Positions 13,725-19,434 of a stretch of DNA of 21,241 nt are shown here, piece by piece. The stretch's first letter is position 1; each line of letters begins with the position of its first letter. Position numbers and translations under genes: made by a program. Source of the stretch: Roseiarcus sp031367195 (lineage in GTDB: Bacteria > Pseudomonadota > Alphaproteobacteria > Rhizobiales > Beijerinckiaceae); assembly GCA_031367195.1 (NCBI GenBank), contig JANLPL010000275.1:1-21241 (forward strand). The letters run 5' to 3'. Under the pieces are notes generated by a model. It ran no database searches and was not told where the DNA came from. It saw nothing but the letters and a program-made list of their open reading frames with translations.

Positions 13725-14144
13725 TCAGGCGGCGCGGTGGTAGGGCCGCGTGAATTCCGTGAGGTCGGCTTGCAGCGCCTGGAACACCGACTCATGCCAG
13801 TCGCCGTTGCCTTCCGCGGCGACCGCCGGCGATTTCGCCTTGGCGCGGGCGCGACCCGCTCCGAACGCGGCGAGAGCCCCGCCCGCCAGCGCCAAAGCGC
13901 CAAACGTGACGAGCGCGTCGAAATCGAAATAGTCCCGCGCCGCCGCGTGCGCCGCATCTGCGTCGATGCGGTCGAGCCGCGACGGACGACCCGGAACCAG
14001 CGCCGCGCCAAGCGAGAAAGCCGCCGGCGTCGGCGCGGATTTCAGCTCCGTCAGGCTGGCGACGGTGAGAGCCTGAGCCGTCGGCGCCGCGACGGGAGCC
14101 AGCGCGAGGGCGGCGAGCAGGGCGGCGGTGCGGATGATGTTCAT
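13725..14144 (-). CDS. Exported small membrane protein of unknown family, YFDFD paralogue B
   Basis: A 139-residue paralogue of the 13019-13441 product. It has a signal peptide (MNIIRTAALLAALALAPVAA, cleavage after AQA, residue 25), a periplasmic stretch of about 45 residues, YFDFD (72-76), one hydrophobic segment (about 77-96, ALVTFGALALAGGALAAFGA), a basic patch, and a tail beginning at Trp116 (WHESVFQALQADLTEF) and ending HRAA. Compared with A, YFDFD plus the next 14 residues match at 15 of 19 positions and the 24-residue tail at 12 of 24, while the periplasmic part has diverged. GGAGAG precedes the start at 14144; an upstream ATG at 14162 would only add MFGEFA. It lies 114 bases behind lpxK on the same strand but has its own promoter module. 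Confidence 0.85.
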   Translation of the reverse strand: MNIIRTAALLAALALAPVAAPTAQALTVASLTELKSAPTPAAFSLGAALVPGRPSRLDRIDADAAHAAARDYFDFDALVTFGALALAGGALAAFGAGRARAKAKSPAVAAEGNGDWHESVFQALQADLTEFTRPYHRAA

Positions 14145-14194
14145 GGCGAACTCTCCAAACATTCGGCCTCGACTTGGCGAAGCCCTTTGCTGAG

Positions 14195-14204
14195 TTCGAG
14201 GCTT
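14195..14204. repeat. Third copy of the AAGCCTCGAA 10-mer
   Basis: TTCGAGGCTT on the plus strand, the same 10-mer as in the inverted repeat at 13581-13647. Here it overlaps the presumed -10 region of paralogue B. It was not noticed elsewhere in the window. Confidence 0.4.
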
Positions 14205-14242
14205 AAAGGTCCGTTAAGGAATCTTCTGTGGGATTTATCACA
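14199..14242 (-). promoter_or_regulatory. Crp-box promoter module of paralogue B
   Basis: On the coding strand the box reads TGTGATAAATCCCACAG (14242-14226), followed by AACG (14215-14212) and TTAAGCCT (14206-14199). Every block is at the same spacing as in the promoter of paralogue A (44-base modules, 26 identical positions, nearly all within the blocks), and the distance to the ATG differs by only one base. This suggests control by one Crp-type activator, probably the neighbouring one. Confidence 0.65.
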
Positions 14243-14258
14243 AACCGATTCGCGCCGC

Positions 14259-15239
14259 TCACGCCCGCAAGCCGCCGAGCCATTTCGCCACCGCGGCGGC
14301 GTCGTCGAAGCTTAAGCTCACCGGCAGCGTCCGCACCGCTTCGGCGAATTCGGCGGGCAGTCGGACGAGATCTTTCTCGGTGCACACCAGAGTCAGTCCG
14401 CGCCGCGCCGCGCGCGCGAACAGCCGTTCGATCTCGCGCGGACGAAACAACCAATGATCGGGAAAAACCGCCGTCTCCGCCACCTGCGCGCCAATGCCCG
14501 CAAGCGTTGCGAAAAATTTTTGCGGATGGGCGATGCCGGCAAAGGCCAGCACCGGCCGGCCGATCAGATGCGACGCCGCGATCGCGTCCGCCTTCAGGCT
14601 GGCGCGGAACACCGGCTTTTGCGGAGTCCGCGCGGCGAGCGCCGCCGCCGTCTCGGCCTCGCCGCCAATCACCGCCAGCGCATCGACGAACGGCCATTGC
14701 GCGTCAACCGGCGCGCGCAGCGGCCCCGCCGGCAGGCACAGCCCATTGCCGAACGGCGCCTCGCCATCGACCGCCACCATCGTCAGCGTTCTTGTCAGCG
14801 CCGGATTTTGCAATCCGTCGTCCATCACCAGCACGCTCGCGCCGTTCTCCAGCGCGAGTTTCGCCGAGGCGACGCGGTCGCGCCCGACGAAACAGGGCGC
14901 GACGCGCGCCAGCAGCAACGGCTCGTCGCCGACCGCGCGCGCGCTGGCGCCAAGCGCGACGCGGACGCTGTCGGCGCGGGCTTCCCCGCCATAGCCGCGC
15001 GACAAAAACGCCGGCCGCTCGCCGGCCGCGCGCAGCAGCCGGGCGAGCGCGATCGCGGTCGGCGTCTTGCCCGCCCCGCCGACCACGAAATTGCCGACGC
15101 ACAGCACGGGGACGCCGACATCGACGCCTTTGCGCGCCATGCGCCGCGCGGTCGCCGCGCCATAGAGCGCGCCGAGCGGGCTCAGCGCCCGGGCGAGCAG
15201 GCCGGGACGGGGTTCGCGCCAGAAGCGGGGCGCCCTCAA
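14259..15239 (-). CDS. lpxK: Tetraacyldisaccharide 4'-kinase
   Basis: A 326-residue inner-membrane-associated kinase that phosphorylates the 4' position of the lipid A disaccharide. It has the family's P-loop, VGNFVVGGAGKTPT (48-61, Lys58), then AFLSRGYGG (77-85), VGDEPLLLA (103-111) and VMDDGLQNPAL (138-148), and in the C-terminal domain AFAGIAHPQKFFATL, FPDHWLFRPREI and CTEKDLVRLP. Length is normal. The start codon is TTG at 15239, and TTGA overlaps the stop of waaA, so it is probably translated by coupling; no in-frame ATG lies close upstream. It is the last gene of the lipid A operon and ends 114 bases before paralogue B. Confidence 0.95.
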   Translation of the reverse strand: MRAPRFWREPRPGLLARALSPLGALYGAATARRMARKGVDVGVPVLCVGNFVVGGAGKTPTAIALARLLRAAGERPAFLSRGYGGEARADSVRVALGASARAVGDEPLLLARVAPCFVGRDRVASAKLALENGASVLVMDDGLQNPALTRTLTMVAVDGEAPFGNGLCLPAGPLRAPVDAQWPFVDALAVIGGEAETAAALAARTPQKPVFRASLKADAIAASHLIGRPVLAFAGIAHPQKFFATLAGIGAQVAETAVFPDHWLFRPREIERLFARAARRGLTLVCTEKDLVRLPAEFAEAVRTLPVSLSFDDAAAVAKWLGGLRA

Positions 15240-16510
15240 GCCAGCACCGCCGCGAAATGCTTCGATAAAGCCGCCAGCGTGCGCTCGACCGCGCCGCCGC
15301 GCCGTTCGACCAGCTCAGCGGCGATCCGCGCCATGTCGCGCTGCCCGGCGGGATCGTGAAACAGCCCCGCCAGCGCAGCGGCGAGTCCGTCCGCGTCTTG
15401 CGCCACAATCGCGCCGCCGGCCGCGTCGAGCGGCGCGTAAACGTCGGCGAAATTGCCGACATGGGGCCCATGGAGGATCGCGCTGGCGAGTTTGGCCGGC
15501 TCGATCGGGTTCTGCCCGCCCGCGCCGACCAGCGACTTGCCGAGGAAGACGACGCCGGCCAGCCGGTAAAACAGCCCGAGTTCGCCGATCGTGTCGCAGA
15601 TATAGATTCCGCAATCCCGCTCCGGCCGCCGCCCTTGCGAGCGCAGCGCGCAGGCGAGCCCCAGCTCGCGCAATTCCCTGGCGATCTCCGCCCCCCGCTC
15701 GGGATGGCGCGGCGCGATCAGCGTCAGCAGGTCGGGGAATTCGGCGCTGAGCCGCAGATGCGCCTCAGCCGCCACGCGCTCTTCGCCCGGATGGGTCGAG
15801 GCGGCGATCCACAATCTGCGACCGGCCGTCAGCCCTGCCAGCTCCGCCAGCTCGCGCAGATCGGCGGGCGGCGGCGGCGCGTCGAATTTCATATTGCCGG
15901 TTTCCTGCGCCGCCGGCGCGCCCAGTTGCGTCAACCGCTCCGCATCGCCCGCGCTCTGCGTCAGGGCGAGATCGATCCGGCTCAACATTCCCCGCGCGAG
16001 TCCGGGCATCCGGCTCCAGCGGCGGAACGAACGCTCGCTCATCCGCGCGTTGACCATCGCGAGCGGAACCCCCGCTCGCGCCGCCTCGACGATCATGTTG
16101 GGCCAGAGTTCGCTCTCGGCGATCAGTCCGAGATCGGGCCGCCAGTGGCGGAAGAAGCGGCGGCAGAACACCGGCGCGTCGAGCGGGGCGAATTGATGCT
16201 GCGCGCGCGGCGGCAGACGCTGCGCCATCAGCCGCGCCGAGGTCATGGTGCCGGAGGTGACGAGCGCGCGCAGCCCCGACTGCGTCAGCCGCTCCACCAG
16301 CGGCAGCAACGAGACGGTCTCGCCGACGCTGGCGCCGTGCAGCCACACCAGCGGGCCGTCCGGGCGAGGCGTCGCGGCGAGGCCGCGCCGTTCGTCGAGC
16401 CGCTCGGGGTCTTCCTTGCCCTTGTTGAGCCGCAGCGACAGCAGCGCGCCGGCGAACGGCGCGGCGGCGTGGGTCGCGAGGCGGTAGGCGCTCAGCGACA
16501 ACGACGTCAT
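15236..16510 (-). CDS. waaA: 3-deoxy-D-manno-octulosonic acid (Kdo) transferase
   Basis: A 424-residue glycosyltransferase (GT30 family) that adds Kdo to lipid IVA at the inner face of the inner membrane. An N-terminal hydrophobic segment (about 4-25) anchors it. It has LVWLHGASVGE with the catalytic Glu64, LVTSGTMTSARLM, AESELWPNMI, AMVNARMSERSFRRW, NMKFDAP, IAASTHPGEE, APRHPERG, YICDTIGELGLFYRLA, and the C-terminal nucleotide-sugar site FLGKSLVGAGGQNPIEPAKL. Length equals the E. coli enzyme (425). The ATG at 16510 shares a base with the preceding stop (TGATG), so it is coupled to the DUF374 gene; the long frame to 17155 is only read-through over that gene. Confidence 0.96.
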   Translation of the reverse strand: MTSLSLSAYRLATHAAAPFAGALLSLRLNKGKEDPERLDERRGLAATPRPDGPLVWLHGASVGETVSLLPLVERLTQSGLRALVTSGTMTSARLMAQRLPPRAQHQFAPLDAPVFCRRFFRHWRPDLGLIAESELWPNMIVEAARAGVPLAMVNARMSERSFRRWSRMPGLARGMLSRIDLALTQSAGDAERLTQLGAPAAQETGNMKFDAPPPPADLRELAELAGLTAGRRLWIAASTHPGEERVAAEAHLRLSAEFPDLLTLIAPRHPERGAEIARELRELGLACALRSQGRRPERDCGIYICDTIGELGLFYRLAGVVFLGKSLVGAGGQNPIEPAKLASAILHGPHVGNFADVYAPLDAAGGAIVAQDADGLAAALAGLFHDPAGQRDMARIAAELVERRGGAVERTLAALSKHFAAVLA

Positions 16511-17226
16511 CACGCCGGCCTTAGCGACGCGCCGGGATCGACGCCGCCGACCCGCGCATAGGCGCGTGCATGTGCAGCGTCGAGCCCTTCCTGCACGGCC
16601 AACCGCGCCGCCTCCATCGCTTGCGCCGTCGCGTCGGCGGCGACGCGAATCGGCTCGCCGACGACGATCGCGCCGCGCCCATAGGGCAGGCCGAGGCTCG
16701 CCCGATCCCAGCTTTTGAAATCGATGCGCCGGCTGGTGACGACCGCGACCGGCACGATCGGGCGACCGGAGATACGGCCCAGCGTGACGATGCCGAGCCC
16801 GGCGACGCGCGCGACTTTCGGCACATCGGCGGTCATCGCCACCGTCGCGCCGCGATCGAGCTGTCGGCGTAAAGTGATGAGCGCCTTGGCGCCGCCTTTC
16901 TCGCGCACCTTGTCGCCGCGCGCGCCCGAGCCGCGCACCGGCTCGATTCCAAGCCGGCGCAGCGCCACGGCCTGCACCCCGGCGTCGCGATGGCGCGACA
17001 CCATGGCGCAGACGTGGGTCATGTTCGACGCGCGGCAAAACGGCTGCATGATGTGCTGCCCGTGCCACATCGCCAAGATAAGAGGGTGATGGACGCCAAA
17101 CGAGGTTTCGAGGTCGGACGGTTCGACCACGAAGCGGTTCGTGCGCTGCACCCATTTCAGGTAATGCGCGAGCGCGAAACCCAACGCCTCTTCGGCGAAG
17201 CCGCCTTTTCCTCCCTCGTCGATCAT
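16510..17226 (-). CDS. DUF374 lysophospholipid acyltransferase-like protein
   Basis: A 238-residue protein of the DUF374 family, related to lipid A/lysophospholipid acyltransferases. It shows HPLILAMWHGQHIMQPF (residues about 47-63, with the family histidine in WHGQ), VSRHRDAGVQAVALRRLGI, RGSGARGDK, ALITLRRQLDRGATVAMTAD, and VPKVARVAGLGIVTLGRIS, GRPIVPVAVVTSRRI. A role in acylating lipid A or an envelope lipid is inferred from its place directly before waaA and lpxK, an arrangement I know from other alphaproteobacteria. The ATG at 17226 is preceded by GAGG and lies 6 bases after the DUF4170 stop. Its own stop overlaps the waaA start. Confidence 0.88.
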   Translation of the reverse strand: MIDEGGKGGFAEEALGFALAHYLKWVQRTNRFVVEPSDLETSFGVHHPLILAMWHGQHIMQPFCRASNMTHVCAMVSRHRDAGVQAVALRRLGIEPVRGSGARGDKVREKGGAKALITLRRQLDRGATVAMTADVPKVARVAGLGIVTLGRISGRPIVPVAVVTSRRIDFKSWDRASLGLPYGRGAIVVGEPIRVAADATAQAMEAARLAVQEGLDAAHARAYARVGGVDPGASLRPA

Positions 17227-17232
17227 TTGACC

Positions 17233-17490
17233 TCAGCCGGCCTTTCGCGTCAGGCCCGCCGGCGCCATCATGCGGTGCAGGTGGACGATGAAATAGCGCG
17301 TCTGGGCGCTGTCGACCGTCTGTTGCGCCTTGGCGCGCCAGATTCTTTCCGCGCTTTCGTAATTGGGGAACACGCCGACGACGTCGATCTGCGAAGCGTC
17401 CTTGAATTCCATGCTGTCGATGTTTTTCAACTCGCCGCCGAGAACGAGATGCAGCAATTGTCTGGAATCGTGCGAAGCGGGCTCAGACAT
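17233..17490 (-). CDS. DUF4170 small protein
   Basis: An 85-residue protein that matches what I know as DUF4170: LLHLVLGGELKNIDSMEFKD, IDVVGVFPNYESAERIWRAK, AQQTVDSAQTRYFIVHLHRM. GGAG lies 8 bases before the ATG. No signal peptide or membrane segment, so cytoplasmic. Its function is unknown, but it is regularly found between a cysQ-like gene and the DUF374-waaA pair in Hyphomicrobiales, which suggests a role tied to lipid A or Kdo assembly. Confidence 0.88.
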   Translation of the reverse strand: MSEPASHDSRQLLHLVLGGELKNIDSMEFKDASQIDVVGVFPNYESAERIWRAKAQQTVDSAQTRYFIVHLHRMMAPAGLTRKAG

Positions 17491-17550
17491 GGACTTGTCT
17501 CCGAATGCGCGCGGACCTCGGGACGGAGGCGCGGCGGCGCGTTGCGATTT

Positions 17551-18384
17551 TCATGCCCGATGCGCCGGCGTGACCGAACTCATGGCCGAATTCAAATACG
17601 AAAGCCACTCCGCCGGCGCGGCGAGCAGCCGATCATGCCGCGTGTGGGGTTGATTGTAGCTGACTTCGCCGCCGCGCTCGACCAGCCCCGCGCCCGCCTC
17701 GCGCAAAATAATGTCGGCGGCGGCGATGTCCCAGTCGTGCGAATTCGCGCCCGCCAGACCCAGCGCGATCCGCCCCGAGGCGACGCAGGCCAGCCGATAG
17801 GCGAGCGAGGGGGTTTTCGGCGCGGGTTCGGCGCGGAACCCCGCCGCTTGCGCGAGGGCTGCGACCGCCGCCCGCGGCCCGGCGACCTGCGCGCCCTCCA
17901 GGGAAGCCAGTTGCGCCGCCCGGATGCTGACGCCGTTCAGAGTCGCGCCGCGCCCGATGGACGCCGCAAAAGTCTCGCCCAGCGCCGGCGCATGGACGAT
18001 TCCGGCGATCGGGCGGCCCGCCTCGACCAGCGCGATCGCCACTGTCCAGCAGGGATCGCCGTGCATGAAGGCGCGGGTGCCGTCGATCGGGTCGAGCACG
18101 ATCAGCCTGTTCTGGCCAAGTCGGGCGAGGTCGTCCTCGCCTTCCTCCGACAGCCAGCCGGCGTCGGGAAAGCGCGCGCGCAGAATTTCGGCAAGGCGGC
18201 GATCGACCGCGAGATCGGCCGAGGTGACCGGCGAATCGCCCGCCTTGTAGCTGACGGTCGCGCGCGTGGGAGCGCCGAGCCGGAAATCTTCGAGCGCCGT
18301 CTCGCCGCCGAGCCGCGCGGCCGCCGTCAGCGCGACCAGCGCGGCGGCGGCGCGTTCTTCGAGCGGCGATGCGGAGACATCCAT
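17551..18384 (-). CDS. cysQ: CysQ-like 3'(2'),5'-bisphosphate nucleotidase / inositol monophosphatase family
   Basis: A 277-residue lithium-sensitive-type, Mg-dependent phosphatase. Metal-site motifs are in order: WLSEEGED (77-84), LDPIDGTRAF (97-106), and HDWDIAAADIILREAG (216-231), with SPVTSADLAVDR near the N-terminus. Enzymes of this group hydrolyse 3'-phosphoadenosine 5'-phosphate (CysQ) or inositol monophosphates; the choice between these cannot be made with certainty from sequence alone. It is the second gene of the operon, 10 bases behind the YjbR-like gene and 60 bases before DUF4170. Its presence in a lipid A operon is a common alphaproteobacterial arrangement. Confidence 0.88.
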   Translation of the reverse strand: MDVSASPLEERAAAALVALTAAARLGGETALEDFRLGAPTRATVSYKAGDSPVTSADLAVDRRLAEILRARFPDAGWLSEEGEDDLARLGQNRLIVLDPIDGTRAFMHGDPCWTVAIALVEAGRPIAGIVHAPALGETFAASIGRGATLNGVSIRAAQLASLEGAQVAGPRAAVAALAQAAGFRAEPAPKTPSLAYRLACVASGRIALGLAGANSHDWDIAAADIILREAGAGLVERGGEVSYNQPHTRHDRLLAAPAEWLSYLNSAMSSVTPAHRA

Positions 18385-18394
18385 GCCGGGCGCC

Positions 18395-18754
18395 TTAACG
18401 ATGTGACGGGGCGGCCGTCAATCCGGCCGCGCCTTGCGTTTCGCGCTTTGGCCCGGCGTGAGCGTAGGCCAAAGCGAGCGCGGCTTGCAGTTCCCGCTCG
18501 CTCAACGCGGCGAGCTTCGCCATTGTCCAGCCCTGCGCGCCCCAGGCGTTGGGAACTGATGAAAACGGGTCGGGCGCGACCTCGCATTTGAGCGCTTGCT
18601 CGTCGGGAGCAAGCTTGAGGTTGGCCGTCAGCCGATCCGGCGCCAACGTCGCGAAGGTGACGCGCGCCTTGAAGGCGATGCGGTCGAAATGCGGATATTG
18701 CGCCACGCCGGGAAGCGCGAGCGCAAGTCGGGCGAGATCGTCGGCGTCGGCCAT
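18395..18754 (-). CDS. MmcQ/YjbR-family protein
   Basis: A 119-residue protein of the MmcQ/YjbR fold (double-wing, DNA-binding-like). It has the typical opening DDLARLALALPGVAQYPHFD, then RIAFKARVTFATLA, LKLAPDEQALKCEVAP, and WGAQGWTMAKLAALSERELQ, close to the LP...E..HFG..FRV....FATL and GWT.v.L..... pattern of the family. The start at 18754 has GGGGA 6 bases upstream; a longer frame to 19261 runs antisense through the divergent gene and is rejected. It is first in the probable lipid A operon and lies 51 bases from the divergent thioredoxin-fold gene. Biochemical role unknown. Confidence 0.85.
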   Translation of the reverse strand: MADADDLARLALALPGVAQYPHFDRIAFKARVTFATLAPDRLTANLKLAPDEQALKCEVAPDPFSSVPNAWGAQGWTMAKLAALSERELQAALALAYAHAGPKRETQGAAGLTAAPSHR

Positions 18755-18805
18755 GGCGGTCCCCGGTTGAACAGATATAAAGAGTGAACGTTGACGGAGA
18801 TTAGC

Positions 18806-19354
18806 ATGACCTGGCGCGCCGATCCTTTGTCCTGGGGCCATGGCCCCCGCGTGTTCGAAATGTTTCTGGAGCCGACCTGTCCGTTCTCCAACCGGGCTTT
18901 GGGCAAGATCGAGGAGACGCTGGCGCTGGCCGGCGAGGACCGGATCACGCTGAAAATCCGCCTGCAATCGCAGCCCTGGCACCTTTATTCCGGCGTGCTG
19001 ACCCGCTGTGTCCTCGCCGCCTCGACCTTGCCGGAGGGCAAGACAGCGGCTCGGCGGGTGCTTGACGCCATCGCCGCGCATCGCGACGAATTCGAGTTCG
19101 AGCAACACGCTTACGGCGCCAATATGGATGCGACGCCTCGGCAGATCGTCGCTCGGCTGGAAGGCTATGGCGGCGTGAAGCTGGCGGAGGCGTTCGCGAT
19201 CCCCGATCTCGACCGCGAGATCAAGTGGCATTGCAAATATTCGCGCCAGAACGGCATCCACGTCTCGCCGACTTTTATGATCGACGGGCTCGTGCAGAAC
19301 GATATGGGGTCGGGCGACGCCGTCTCCGCCTGGGTGGCGAGGCTGACGGGGTGA
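18806..19354 (+). CDS. Thioredoxin-fold (DsbA-like) protein with CPFS in place of CXXC
   Basis: A 182-residue protein with a thioredoxin-like fold: VFEMFLEPTCPFSNRALGKI around Cys25, an inserted helical part (ARRVLDAIAAHRDEFEFEQH), and a C-terminal VSPTFMIDGLVQNDMGSGD with the cis-proline Pro155. The active site is Cys25-Pro-Phe-Ser28, so the resolving cysteine is missing, pointing to a monothiol reductase, a glutathione-linked enzyme or a peroxidase partner and not a disulfide oxidase. No signal peptide, so cytoplasmic. The ATG at 18806 is preferred (GGAG 6 bases upstream) over TTG at 18791. Divergent from the YjbR-like gene, with a TATAAA-like run (18775-18780) in the short gap. Confidence 0.8.
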   Translation: MTWRADPLSWGHGPRVFEMFLEPTCPFSNRALGKIEETLALAGEDRITLKIRLQSQPWHLYSGVLTRCVLAASTLPEGKTAARRVLDAIAAHRDEFEFEQHAYGANMDATPRQIVARLEGYGGVKLAEAFAIPDLDREIKWHCKYSRQNGIHVSPTFMIDGLVQNDMGSGDAVSAWVARLTG

Positions 19355-19385
19355 AGGCGCGCGTTTGGCGGCGCCGCCTGCCGTC

Positions 19386-19412
19386 CCCTCTCCCCGCTTT
19401 GCGGGGAGAGGG
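19386..19412. repeat. REP-like palindrome / terminator between thioredoxin-fold gene and glyS
   Basis: A perfect 12-bp stem, CCCTCTCCCCGC (19386-19397) with GCGGGGAGAGGG (19401-19412), loop TTT, followed by CAAGGGTGAGGGGC. I recognise this as a repeat type dispersed between genes in many Hyphomicrobiales genomes. It sits between two convergent genes (stops at 19354 and 19435), where it can also end transcription in both directions. Only one copy was noticed in this window. Confidence 0.75.
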
Positions 19413-19434
19413 CAAGGGTGAGGGGCGTCGCCGC

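Noticed and set aside
16990..18591. 533-codon plus-strand frame across DUF374, DUF4170 and cysQ-like genes
   Set aside because: It runs antisense through three recognisable genes and its product is Arg-rich low-complexity-like.
18755..19261. N-terminal extension of the YjbR-like gene to 19261
   Set aside because: The added residues are antisense to the thioredoxin-fold gene, and the YjbR family begins at the ATG at 18754, which has its own ribosome site.
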